64,000 bases of DNA from Hermodice carunculata (taxonomy: Eukaryota; Annelida; Polychaeta; Eunicida; Amphinomidae), in assembly GCA_964020975.1 (NCBI GenBank), contig OZ026617.1:29597859-29661858 (forward strand). The letters run 5' to 3'. Both the position numbers and the translations under genes were made by a program. Within the stretch, counting starts at the first letter, position 1; each line of letters starts with the position of its first letter. Positions 48,119 to 60,139 of this stretch are shown here, in pieces. Under the pieces are notes generated by a model, which saw only the letters and a list, made by a program, of their open reading frames with translations, was not told where the DNA came from and made no database searches.

Positions 48119-48659
48119 GGTGACTGGCCAGGAAAGGTCCTTTTTGCACAGATTTTCCTTAAAATCTTTTTTTTTTTTTGGGGGGGGGGGGATTTCAATG
48201 AAAGCTACATATGTGTTTCTGCATCAAACACGCCAAATACAGTTTTCGGGACATAACATTTTTTTCCATATGTGGACCAGTTTGTTCTCATTTCAATGCT
48301 GCTTTTGTTTTTTCCAAATTTCTTTTCTAAAAAAAATCCATACAAAAGCCATTCAAACATGCACCCCCCCCCCCCCAAAAAAAAGAATAGAAAAAAAAAT
48401 GAAAACACATGAGATTCCTAGAATCATGCCTTCCACACCTCACAAATAACCTTGGTAATCAAAGATGGAATAACCATAGTCATGAACAGTAAACAAGAAG
48501 TCCATGGGCCTCATGCTCTTCTGACCACCATAAACAAAAAATAATTTCCTGGAATATAATCAATACAGGAACTTGAAAAATTAATCAAGGTTAGCCATAT
48601 TCTGCAATATCAAACTTCCACATGATACACGTACATTTATGGTACATTTGGCATCGTTC

Positions 48660-49420
48660 ACATAAATCTTTATCAAGATATTAAAAAAATGTCCCTTTCT
48701 TAAGTGATTAATTTAAATGACCTTGAAAAATAGGTCAAGGTCACACTATTGGGTCATGGTGACCAATAACATAGGTTACCAAGCAGATTGAGTTTTATAT
48801 ACAGTGTACTCAAGTGCAATTTGGATCCAGAGGCCCAATTCTCTTTGTCACTGATGTCCAAGCTATACCCTGCCACTACAAAATCACCTCTTTCAACTTT
48901 ACAGGCATGGTGACCTCATAAAAATAGGTCAAGATCACTGATATTACATAACATTCTAGCATTGGACATGGTCTATATACCCTGTTAATTTATTTGGCAA
49001 ATCTAATTTAATTGCTTTTCCAAGTATGGAATTTTATATCTTAAAACACATTTTGGCTCATCATTTCTGTCAAATTAGAGGTGGTGCCACTAGCATTGAA
49101 TTGAATTGAATTGAATTGAATTGTATCATTAGCAACTTAGACTTTGACCTCCCCCATAATCCTACAACATTTCCTGAAGAACCATTAAAAATTAAAGATG
49201 CTAGAGCATTAACAAGATTTTCATATTTCGACCTACATATTACATAATACTAATACTGTAGGTGGCACCATGAATATTGAATGGTACATAGACTTTAATA
49301 CACCCTATAAGTTCTGAAAGTTATACTGGGTTAACATGAAAACTGCAGCAGTATCAAGCCAATGAGCAAAAGTGTACGGACGGACAGATATTATGACAGA
49401 GATGAGTGGTTGCATGATCT
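48660..49420. repeat. Dispersed GGTCAAGGTCA-type repeat region
   Basis: The block ATGACCTTGAAAAATAGGTC then AAGGTCA is at 48718-48744, and a weaker one (GTGACCTCATAAAAATAGGT then CAAGATCA) near 48910. GGTGGTGCCACTAG and GGTGGCACCATGAATATTGA recur downstream. A short (ATTGA)n run is at 49095-49123 and ACGGACGGACAG at 49377. This is probably one old element with a GACGGAC tail. Confidence 0.5.
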
Positions 49421-50128
49421 CTGCGACCTTAGGTCAGCAGGCAATACAAAACCCACTGACTATACTCCAGGCATATTGTACTTAAATGAAATCTGTTTCT
49501 GTAAGGAATTTGAAAATGCAATTTTAAATCAATTCCAGTCTGAAAATGTTTGTAGCAATACCTCATCAGTCAATGCATTGTAAAGCTTTCCGTTGAAATT
49601 TCCACTTAAAAGCTGCACGGCTCAAGCTGTAGGTACCACATCGTACGGTACACCACGCTAGGTTATCAGTGGATGCCCCTCACAGCGAATTAACTAGACA
49701 AAAGTTGTAGACCCACAGAGTTTCTACTAATAAACATCTTGCCCTAGGGCATGACTTACCCGCATGAGAAAGATATGTACCCCATTGCTAATTTGTCCCC
49801 TACAGGTGACTTGCAGTTCATTTCATTTCATTTAACTGATCCACTGAGCAATTTCAGCTCCCTATAATGGGGTGACAGGTATCCTCACAATTTGTTATTG
49901 ATAGCCTCTATCTGCCTTTGTCTGTGTAATAGTTATCCTCTCTGTGCAATGATTTGTAATCGTGATTTGTCAAATTTTAAGTTTGTAAATGTAAAAGCGT
50001 GTTTATCAGATTTTTGTGATCACAGCCGCCTCCACCCAGTCTGTTGATAAACTTTCAACCACCTGTCAAGACTGCACTATTTCTTTATAACACGCTAAAA
50101 CCATCATGACAAAAGTACCATGGTTTAA

Positions 50129-50360
50129 CCCTTTCCCCCTTGAATTAAGACTGAGTCAACCGCTTTCCTCGGCATGGGTTGGGCACTAAGTGCCCAACCC
50201 ATGCCGAGAAAAGTTGTTGACCTGGGTCATGTTGTCTTGACAGGTCTCATCTTCAATTCTCAGTCAAATAGTTTTTCATTGCTGTTGAAATCAGTTGAAA
50301 ATGCTGAAGCAGACGACATTTGACCACCAGCCGGTTTTGGCCGGTTAAAGGGGGAAAGGG
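50129..50360 (+). mobile_element. piggyBac-type MITE, family B copy 4
   Basis: A 232-bp element with TTAA at both sides and inverted ends CCCTTTCCCCCTTGAATTAA and TTAAAGGGGGAAAGGG. The palindrome (50155-50221) has arms matching except for three positions near the outer end. This is the best-preserved forward copy. Confidence 0.87.
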
Positions 50361-50399
50361 TTAAAGAATAGCACTTGTACCTTACAGCTCTACTAGCCA

Positions 50400-51271
50400 T
50401 AGTTCACAGAGCTCATGCAATCACCCATGTCTGTCCATCCGTCCTTCCAGTCATCTTAATGTTTTGCTTGTAAACATGATGCAGTCGACAATTTTTAAGT
50501 TAGAGCCATGTAACTTGCAGGACATATAATCAAGTGCAAAAATATCAAGCTTCAGTTCAATATTTGTGGTGCCCTATCCAGTGTTATGTAACATATGGGC
50601 AAAAATGTAAATATCTTCTGAACATAATAATATTTTTCATTTTTGGTAGGTCTTCATGAAATTTAGTAGGATTATGAAGGAAGTAAAAATCTCAATTGCT
50701 TATGATACTAGTGGTGCCACCTACAGTCTGACAGAAATTTTAAACAAAAATGTGTTCAAAGATATAAAATCATGCATCTCAAAAAAATTGTTATTTCACA
50801 CATGCCAGATTTTATAGGATATATACAACATGTCCAATGCTTATTTATTATATAACATGGACAACCTTGACCTGCTTTTTTAGCTCACTAGGTCTGTAAA
50901 ATTATTGATAGATGTGACTTGGTAATCATAGCTGGGGAGCAGCATGGATATCGATGACATTGATGGAAAAGAGAAGAATTGAGCCTCTAGATTGAAATTT
51001 CACTTGAATGCATAGTTCATCAAACTCAACAACTCTATTTGGGCAACTCCTCTTTGGATCACCATGACCCAATTATGAAATTTGACCCTTATCTAAGTTT
51101 AACATTTTTTTTTTTTTTTGGTCCCAGATAACTCGAAAATTTATCATCCGATTTAGAAAAACAGACCTTCTATGTGGAGCTGGATTCCAGACATACATTT
51201 TGAATAGAACAACCGAGTTAGAAGTCAAGTTCCTAGGGCCACTTTGAATATATGGATAAAAATTTCAAACT

Positions 51272-51365
<94 letters not shown>

Positions 51366-51500
51366 GATTGTAATTCAGCTTGAAATGCCAAATGTGAAGG
51401 ATACAGAAATCGTGTCAGGCATTAAAAATGTAATACAGGTGACCTTGACCTATTTATCCCAGGTCACTGGTACTTGAAAGAGATGACTTGACAGTGATGT
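50400..51500. repeat. Dispersed repeat region, related to the GGTCA family, inverted
   Basis: Read on the reverse strand, it shows CTGGATGGA-type tail sequence near 50430, GTGGTGCCACC at about 50705, and GTGACCTTGACCTATTTAT at about 51440. An (AT)n tract interrupts it at 51273-51363. No ORF. Confidence 0.45.
51273..51363. repeat. (AT)n microsatellite
   Basis: About 90 bp of uninterrupted AT dinucleotides. Confidence 0.97.
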
Positions 51501-53155
51501 TCAGTTTTCAAGTTAGCCCCATATAACTTGCTGGTATCATCAATATCAAAATTGACCCAGATTTTTAGACACTTGGAAAGTACAGAAAATTATATAGGCC
51601 TAACTTTAAAACTGTGGACTGCATCACACTCACAAGCGAAAAGTTTTTGGATGGAAGAGCACCTTGTGGTCACAGAGCTAAAATATAGTATGAAAGATCC
51701 GGAAAGTATGGTTTTAAAAGGAAGGTAGTCTTTCAATGGAACATTTACAAAGGAACGACCCCTGTATATACATATTCCTTCATTGAAATATCAATATCAT
51801 GTTGTGACAACATGTTTTTCTGACCAGTGCTATCTATAATGTATTTATGCCTGTTCATCAGTAATTGATAATGTATTTCACATATTAGTCCTATTTTAAA
51901 TCATTCTTGTGCTATCATTTAATCTGTATTTATGTCTTACGTTTTTCTTTTAGTTATTGTCTTATTTTATGTTATAATCTTACGTCGGTGAAAATAACAC
52001 TTATGCCATTGTTCCTTGTGTTGTAAACCGACTTGAATAAAGCTTCAAATGAAATGAAAGCTGGTGGTCACCGGCATGGCAAAAATGCACAGATTCTGCC
52101 ATATCATACAACCAATCACACAGCCAGCACTTTGGACTTACCATCAATATCCAAACTACAAAACATAACACCACTTCATACATCCAGACGAAAATTGCAA
52201 GGTGGTGACAAACTGGAGATGAAAAAGGTCAAACTGAAGAGTACCAGTCAATATGTCACCCAATGTCACCAGATTGTCGACTGGACCACCTGCTGTGGTG
52301 ACATGGTCAGTTATGAATACATGTAGCACTCAGTATTATTCTTCAAGTACAACAGTCATATGAACAAATGGTGCACAAGTTTCTGACTGTCTCTTATGCA
52401 ACTGTCTATTTCACATATAGCTTTCTCATACTTTCCGTTAATCTTTCTAAATTCAACGAACTCCCACCTTTTTTATTCTTCAAATTTTGCCAACAAATGC
52501 ATTTTCTTTTAAGGCAAAAATTCATCACTTCATTCATTTCTTGACATAAAAATAATTTTCATAACACTTTTTGAATTCAGGAAATTCACATCTTTCCCCA
52601 TATATTACTTCTATATGTGCACTGGTGTTACATGCAAAAATTCACTCATAGCTTTTTTACTTCTTGACATAAAGATAATTTCCATAATGCCTTCCATGGT
52701 CAATAAACACTATGTAAACAAACATGTTTTAAGTCTTGCCTTTATGCAGATGTTGCACAGGCAAAAATTAATCAATTTATTAACTTCTTGCATTTGGGGA
52801 CATCCTTTTTAACCTTTTTAGCCAGGATGTCACCCATCTTTGCGATAGTAAGTCACAGGGGCACATGAAGGGCCAATTGCCCTTAATGTACATAGTCTTT
52901 TAACAATTTTTCAGTCAAAGCAAAAGCTCCCTGGAAAACAGAAAGAAAAAACTGTCTATTAAAGCTGATCAACTTGCAGTAACCACTTTTTATGCAGATC
53001 AAGTTTTTACATGCTGGGTGGACATTCTACACAATTTTTGATGAAACTCCTTTCCATTCAAATTTTCAACCCAAAAAATAACGGGAGTATATACCCTACA
53101 AAACATACCCTATCACTGGTTATTTTCAACAGCTATGGATTGTAGGTTAACTCAT
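51500..53155. other. Unassigned sequence (possible LINE 3' end inside)
   Basis: Apart from the AATAAA-ending stretch at 51780-52060, nothing recognised. Confidence 0.45.
51780..52060 (+). mobile_element. Possible LINE 3' end
   Basis: A T-rich stretch with no ORF ends in TTGTAAACCGACTTGAATAAAG followed by a short ATGAA-type repeat. A 3' UTR ending in a polyadenylation-like AATAAA and a short simple repeat is typical of CR1/L2/RTE-type LINEs. No reverse-transcriptase sequence was found upstream, so this rests on the 3' end alone. Confidence 0.25.
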
Positions 53156-53160
53156 TCTAT

Positions 53161-53393
53161 ACTATGGTCACAGGCCTTGGTCAGTGGTTCTGGCACTGCC
53201 TGGCAAGTCATGCTGCAGCTGCTGTAAGGGCAGCTGCAGCATGACTTGCCAGGCAGTGCCAGAACCACTGACTTAAGACTATAGGCATGTTGGTACTTAA
53301 ACGAAAGCTCTTTTCATGAAGAATTTAAACATGCAATTCTCGTCTTATATCTAGGTAAATATACAGAAAAATCAGGGACTGGTATGGAATGAG
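53161..53393 (+). mobile_element. TTAA-flanked MITE, family D, with 43-bp perfect palindrome arms
   Basis: Flanked by TTAA at 53157 and 53394, with inverted ends CTCATTCTATACTA and TGGTATGGAATGAG. Inside, 53180-53222 and 53230-53272 are perfect 43-bp inverted arms (starting GTCAGTGGTTCTGGCACTGC) around a 7-base loop. The length (233 bp), TTAA target and CTCATTC start resemble families B and C, but the palindrome sequence is different. Confidence 0.85.
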
Positions 53394-53399
53394 TTAAAC

Positions 53400-55730
53400 C
53401 TAAGCTGCAGGTGTCTCATACCTAAGCATTTTTGTGATGAAATACTTGAATCTTATGATCAGGTGCAAAAACATGGCATTCCTGGCCAATTGCCATGGCT
53501 TGATAAAGGAGAGTACCTTCGGTATTCACAGACTACATCACCCAGCCCTCTTGTGTACATGTATATGTATGTTTACAAAAACCTATGAGTAAGCCTAAGG
53601 GCTTGTGGCAAGTCTATGCTTACTAAATCTATTGCATAGCCTGATTGTGGGCTCCTAATTCTCTTCCAAGGCACAAACCGTGACAAGATTTCTACATATT
53701 GAACAGACGGGAGGGTGCTTAAGTAATGTAAAAAGCATGCACTTATTTATGACACCACTGAACTTAACCACTTGACCACCAGACACAACGTGGGCAAGCT
53801 TGCATGTATACCTTTTAGATATTTTGTGGGTTTTTTGCAGACATACTGTAAGCAAGTTTTTCATCCAAATAACCAGAAAATTCTTGCAGTGACCATCCAC
53901 AAACAATGTCTGCAATATTTTTATAAGAAAATTTGTCATGATGTTGCGGCTGAGAGTTTGATTCACTTCCACCATCACATATTAGCAGTAAGCAAAGCCC
54001 TAAATTCAAAAATACTCATATAGACAGAACCTACTTCTGGGTGACCAACCTTTCACAAAATGTGGTCTAAATCAACTATCTTGACAATGAAATTCACATA
54101 CAAAAATTGATCTCAGCCAAAAGATCATGTACATGTACTGTTGTGGGGAGTTCAATGTTGTTCTGCGGTACATACCCATCATTGTGTGTGCCATACAGAC
54201 TGATCTCAAATCATGTTCTAAGTCAATACTTTACTTCAGTCCTCAACTTCAATTTTCCACAGCACTTGGTAATACCCACAAACTGTAACTATTTGGTCAA
54301 ATATGTGGCAAACCTCTTTGTCTGGTAGATCCTGAAGCACCCAATAGCTTAGTCCACAAAAAACCTGCTGAGTCCCAGCGTAATAAACATCAGGATTGAT
54401 CACATTGTCTGAATCGTTGCACTTTCTTTGTGGACCAAAGACCACACATTCCTAGCAACTGTAGTATTCCAGCGATAAGAAATCCCTCCAGCTGCGACTC
54501 CACTCCCTTAACATTATATCGTCACCAAAATGGTGCTCCTGTTGGCTCAACAAACCATTCACTACTTTGAACACCTAATTTTATTTGCATCTTTGAAACT
54601 CAAATCCTCTGCAGAAATAATTGTTTCTCACACTAGAAGCTGAACCTAAGGCAGTCCATGAAGTGACGCCTGTCAGTCAGGCAGAGTGACCCTGTGCATA
54701 GCACACTGCATGCAACATGCCATGCCTGCTTGAGGCTTACCGTGTGACTCAGGAGAGAAAGGCATCGTGGCCCCATCAGGTTTGGGGTGCGTTGCCCACT
54801 TGTACAAAGTCCAATCAAGCAGTTTACCAGCTCATTCAAAGACACTTTTCTCCCGCAATATACAAAACATTCTAACACCATATTAAAATATCATTTTTCA
54901 TCATCATAATTCCACTTTTCTATAAAAAAGATGTAAACAATAGAAACTTACGTGATTTTGATGAGTATTACCTGACTGTTGCCAACACGATAACCAACTA
55001 CACAACACAAGCAGCACACTGGTACATACTTCTGCAGGTATAGCATAAAAATATCAATCAAAGTGGTGTCTGGCTCACAAGGAGAAAAAAAAGCTGTTTA
55101 TTAATAAACAACTGGATGACACGCCTAATGCAAATTCAAAAGTTGATGACATATACGTGTTACACAGACTCCGGATCTCTATTGACTACACAGGATACAC
55201 ACACATCTGGCTTTCAATATGAATAAAAACTACCTGTGCATCAAAGGGGTTAACGAGACTACGTATTCCAATAAACCATTAGTGCACCTTGTCAAATCAA
55301 CGAAGCATGGTCAATACACCTTAACAGAGTGAAACTCTATGACACCTGCCTTTGGACTGAACACACGGAACTTCCACAATGTGTGTGTGTGTGTGTGTGT
55401 ATAGAGGACAGATGGAGATCTGTGAAAGGGTCGTGGCATTTCTAACAGTTGGAACACATATACTCTGAAATTCTAAGTATAACTTGTGTGTCATTAATAA
55501 CAGTAGAGAAAGTTAGGCATGTTGTCAAACACTCAAGATCCTGATCCTGGATTGCCTGAGAAAAATATTATGTGCGTGTCTTAGGGCCCGAGGCTGGCCT
55601 TAGACCTGTGTGAAATTCCCGAAATAAAAAACAAAAAAACAAAAACAAAACAGATCCACTTCTTCAACCTCTGTAATTTTGGGCTGGATTATCTAATGAG
55701 TTGGATACCTGAAAACATACAGCTTAAACA
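53400..55730. other. Unassigned sequence with weak exon-like spots
   Basis: Minus-strand open frames at 54236-54445 and 54633-54881 lack recognisable domains. No repeat family is evident except a (GT)n run at 55380-55400. Confidence 0.4.
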
Positions 55731-55736
55731 GCAGTA

Positions 55737-55915
55737 CAGAGGTACCTCTTTTGAGAGACCGCCCCTACAGCGGGTCAAAATGCGGTCTCTCAAAACAGGT
55801 GGTCTTTCATTAGAGGTACCACAACATGGAAAAGATAGCGCAGTGTTCTGAGAGAGCGGTCTTAAAAAGATATGCGGTCTCTCATTAGAGCGGTCTCTCA
55901 AGAGAGGTACCACTG
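55737..55915 (+). mobile_element. Tigger/pogo-like MITE, family E copy 2
   Basis: A 179-bp element between TA dinucleotides, with ends CAGAGGTACCTCTTTTGAGA and TCTCTCAAGAGAGGTACC plus ACTG. By eye it differs from the copy at 9627 at about seven of some 173 comparable positions, so both inserted fairly recently compared with other repeats here. Confidence 0.85.
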
Positions 55916-56949
55916 TACATCCAACCAAACATAATTCCTTTGGGTATGCAATGGCACTGGCTTTAGACTTTGTGAGTAAATAAAAAATAACAAATTTCCT
56001 ATCAGTCTGCTGTTTTTCTCAATACATATCAGTTTGGGGGGAATCAGTTTCTCAACAAGATTAAAAGGATAAACTACACTCTACTTACTTGTATTCTTTT
56101 ACCAGATCCCTGGTACACAATTCCTTTCTTGCCAATGTCAACAAAGACGAAGATCTTTAGAAAGTTTTGGACAAGAAATGTCCATGACCTCTTGGCCAAT
56201 TTTCAGTCTCCGATGCTCCCACATCACAATGGCCTAAAATTACCATCTCTTAAAAAGTAAGCACTTATCTAACATATGTTGTACAACAACATGTAACATG
56301 GCCAATACATACAGACAAGAAAATGTTGTCTGGAGATTTGATGTGAAATGCTCACCTGGATTCCAGTGCTTCTTCTTTCCCCGATCAAATGTGACTGTTT
56401 TCTTTGTGTAAACAAACAAGAATTCCTACTTGGTGCCAAACTCAATAGTGACCAGCTCAAAGATAAGCAACTTTTCTCAGACAGATCGTGGAAAAGTGTT
56501 TTTGGCCAGCGTCCACCTTAACGGGACTGGGGCGACACCACTCATGAATGGTAATCAATGGAGCGTCACTAAGGATATGCACCAAATTCTGATGTGATTA
56601 CTTGACCCGGTATGACTGGCAAGGTGTTCCTTGCTTTTTCCATGTCCGCTTGACACCAGCATAGGGAGGCTAATGGGGCAGTACGCAAAATGCTTTGTTG
56701 TAACCTGTATGACATGGGTAAACGACAACTATAACAGTTTGCTGGGGATAATCAACAGCATAAATGCACCACAATGTTCAGCCAACCATCACACTTTAGT
56801 GTGTGAACTGATGCATCGATATACCATAACGTGAAATTCCACGCTGCTTAACCCAGTCAGAAGATCAACTTTGCCCAACTTCTCAAGTACACCACACTGA
56901 CATGGATATTGTGTGTTTTGTGATCCATGCTACGGTCTTTCAGTATTAA

Positions 56950-57190
56950 CTCTATGTAATGTTGGTCTAGGTTTGGTCAGTGGTTTCTGCAATGCCTGGT
57001 AAGTCAAGCTTCAGCTGCTAAGGGAGCGTCTGACATGCCCGCAGAATACACTAACCACTGGCTTTTCACTGGACATGTACAGGTCTCTGAATGAAAGCCA
57101 TTTTTAGAAGAAATCCCAGTAGGCAATTCTGATGGAAGGTACACATATACAACACACTTGTATCAAATTCTGTCACCAACATAGCAGGAG
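56950..57190 (+). mobile_element. TTAA-flanked MITE, family D copy 2
   Basis: Bounded by TTAA at 56946 and 57191. GGTCAGTGGTTTCTGCAATG, then CCTGGTAAGTCAAGCTTCAG, then ACTAACCACTGG correspond to the family D palindrome with many mismatches. The right half (CTCTGAATGAAAGCCATTTT) aligns with that of the copy at 53161. Confidence 0.7.
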
Positions 57191-57738
57191 TTAAAAGAAA
57201 ATGCGAGAACTTTACGCTCGAGTGGCCTAACATGTGAGATAGAACATGAATAGATAAGACGACTTATTATGGCTATGGTCTGTAGAGGAGAGCTGGATCT
57301 CCATCTGTCAAGTGCCCACTTGGTACAACATGGAACAAAAAAGAAAAAAAAACTTGGCAGGTACAACAAAGTTATAGTTTCTGCATTGGACAAAAGCATA
57401 TAAAAACCTTACTTTCTGTTTATCTCTGAAGCAATATTGCTCAATAAAATCTTAATCCCCAAGAAACTCAGTAGAGTATGTGACAGGCTTATAGTACAAT
57501 GCGAGGTATCCATATACAGAAAGGGTAGAAGAGAACGCCCTGGTTGTACAGCGTAAAACTTCACATACCTCGACAGCTTAGACTTATGACAACATGAGTG
57601 GGCAAACTGATACAGGAGTGGGATGTATCAAAAGATCACTGATGCATGGATAAATGTAGGAGTAATTATCCCCTCCCCCCTCCCCCAAGCAACTCCATTT
57701 TGACATATATTTACAACATAAATCACCCCATTTGTTGT

Positions 57739-57840
57739 TTTAAACCTTGGATCAGAGGGACTAAGACTGAGTCAACAGCCTTGTTTATCAAGGGTTGGGC
57801 AATGTATGCCTATTAATTCACTTTATCGAAAACCATTGAC
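57739..57840 (+). mobile_element. Decayed family B-like MITE fragment
   Basis: GACTAAGACTGAGTCAACAG, then GTTGGGCAATG, then AAACCATTGAC retain the left flank and outer palindrome of family B. The right half is lost. Confidence 0.45.
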
Positions 57841-57945
57841 TTGAGGCATTTATATAAAATGAGTGATCTCGACTATAATTCTCTTTTTTGATTCCTCGAA
57901 CTGAAAGAAAAGGTACAAAAAAAGGACTGTGACAGTATTGTGCTC

Positions 57946-58070
57946 TGCTGACCCTGCATGCACATGTGTACATGTACAGCTGACCATGCATGCACGTGTG
58001 TACATGTACAGCTGACCATGCATGCAGGTGTGTACATGTACAGCTGACCATGCATGCACGTGTGTACATT
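57946..58070 (+). repeat. 32-bp minisatellite, four units
   Basis: Units of GCTGACCATGCATGCACGTG then TGTACATGTACA. Each unit contains palindromic words (CATGCATG, TGTACATGTACA). Confidence 0.88.
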
Positions 58071-58239
58071 TGGAGGCATATGAGCTTGGTAATGACCCAT
58101 GTGTGGTACATCCCAGAAAAGCTGAAGATAGGAGAGACTCCTGTTTTAAAGAAAACTACATTATACTCATTTCCACAGGTATCCCTGAACTAAACATGCT
58201 GGCAATGTACCCTCATTGATCCTTAAGAAATATTTCAAA

Positions 58240-58690
58240 ATTCCTGAAAAATCAGGAAAGAAAGGCAGCACCACTTTATAAAATTTGACATAGATCAATA
58301 ATTATTCAAGGTATATTCTCACCACGTTTGCAGAGAATCTAGTTTTCAGGTTTGCAGTTGTGAAAAAGCAAAAAAATAAATAAATAAATAAAATGAAATA
58401 AAATAAAATGCCGCATCACCTGTTAAAAAAATAACGATGCGAAAAAATACTCCTGTGCAATTTCAAAGCAAGTGATTGAACAGTTTTGGCACGCACGCAT
58501 GCACGCACAAAAATACTACTTATATAGCCTGCAAGATTACATGAAAAAAGACCAGTTGAAAGCAACTTTGCACAGGATCTGCCCACATGTTCTTTTTTTG
58601 TCTCGTAGAAATTTAAAATATGAATTATATATGGACTAGAATGAATCAACTTCTTAAGGTCAGCTCACTGACAAGCTAAGCTGAATCTGA
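58240..58690 (+). mobile_element. Decayed family F-like element
   Basis: GAAAGAAAGGCAGCACCACT, then GCATCACCTGTTAAAAAAAT, and CAATTTCAAAGCAAGTGATT follow the family F order. It ends with AAGGTCAGCTCACTGACAAG then CTAAGCTGA, a worn terminal hairpin. Confidence 0.5.
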
Positions 58691-59149
58691 AAACTGAGAG
58701 GGTTGGTATTTGATACTTTGCTCTGTTTGGGCCACTTTCTGAGTGAAAGAGTCGATGTTTGTGCAGAATAACATCGTAACTTCTTGAATTGTCCTATTGT
58801 AAAGTTAACCCTGTTCCCATTCTTACATTAAGTAAATAGCCTTGCTGATCTATCTGTCTTCATGCAGTGATGTCCCCTCTGGGTAATGGCGTCTTCTCAT
58901 TGTATATCGCAATCTTCTCTCTCTATTTCCATGTGCAAAAGGGCTATATAGGGATATGCCTTTTTTCCCAACTGCCTGTTTTCAAATAAAAATGTGTTCA
59001 AACCAAATGGAATCCAAGCTCAAATCTATTGCATATATTACACCTCTCCCTCTGAGTGTTGGTCACAACAAAAGTGAAAACTTATCTAAATTATTATGAC
59101 TGATACAGTAATTGCAGCCAGACTGGATACCATGGCTTAACACACACCT

Positions 59150-59790
59150 ACATGTAGGTCATGTGACTCTGAAAATCAGAAGAATGACCAGGTCATCCAG
59201 GGCCCCACAAACATTGAATTTTATAGTAATGTGACTTTTACATGGAGCTCAATATTACCCATGATCCAAGTTGACCTGGGAATTATAAGTGTACATTATC
59301 ATGTGCAAAAGTATATCATGGTCACCCATACTCTGCCACTTGGCCTTATAATGATATTTATTCATTTGTAATTTAAAAGTCATATCTCATACTTGGTTCC
59401 AGTTATCATACAAGATTGAAATTCACATGGGTGACCTTTACGACCTTGAAAAGTAGCTCAAGGTAGCCCACATTCCACCTAGGAATTATCATGGTACATT
59501 TTCATGTACAATTTAAAGTACTATCTCAAAAGTGTTTCAATTTGCCACCAAGAAACAAAATTTACATGACCCTGTGACCTTCAAAAGTAGGTCAAGTTTA
59601 TCATATTTTAACTCAGCCTACAGTAGTGCATATAAAGATGTTCAATTTGGAAGTCCTACCACAAAAACATCTTGAGTTATAATGTGGAAATGAAGACTGA
59701 TGGTCGGATAGATCTGGACAGACAATGTGATGACTAAAGGGAACCTGCATCTCTAATGCAGGGCCCTAAGAAAGGTCAAGGTCACCAAAA
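59150..59790. repeat. Dispersed repeat region, GGTCA family
   Basis: GGTGACCTTTACGACCTTGA, then AAAGTAGCTCAAGGTAG; and CCTGTGACCTTCAAAAGTAG then GTCAAG. The tail GGTCGGATAGATCTGGACAG and GACTAAAGGGAACCTGC follows. It is similar in organisation to 48660-49420. Confidence 0.5.
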
Positions 59791-59984
59791 TGTACAAAGG
59801 CCAAGAAAAAAGTCAAGGTACAATGAAGGTAAATTTGAGGTTGATATGACCTGTGACTAATGAGATGTTTTGCTGGCAAGAATTCTGCTGTGGACGATCA
59901 GGCAAGTTGCAAACAGTATACAGTGCCTAAAACTTCATTTGCAAGGGCTATAGTAATGCCACCTCCAAGTTCCTAATGCAAAGA

Positions 59985-60131
59985 CCTTTCAATCAAGTCG
60001 TGCACCAACCGAAAATCAGCAGCTCCAGAAAAAGTAAATACTCCAGGTTAACGGCTTTCCTACATGCATTTGGAACCCAAAGTTTGCTGACAACAGCTGT
60101 GGGCTCAGTCTCCAAGTTTGCATTTTAAGGG
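59985..60131. mobile_element. Decayed family C MITE
   Basis: The sequence GACCTTTCAATCAAG, then CTCCAGGTTAACGGCTTTCC, and an end at TTTTAAGGGTTAA match the right half of family C. The palindrome is only partly readable. Confidence 0.45.
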
Positions 60132-60139
60132 TTAATACA

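Noticed and set aside
54633-54881. 82-residue minus-strand ORF ending near a GTAAGC donor
   Set aside because: No recognisable domain; more than one frame is open over the same stretch.
54952-55031. Minus-strand 80-bp exon-like segment with good splice sites, reading KYVPVCCLCCVVGYRVGNSQ
   Set aside because: The peptide is not recognisable and no adjoining exons could be linked, so it is not supported as a feature. Spliced reads would be needed.
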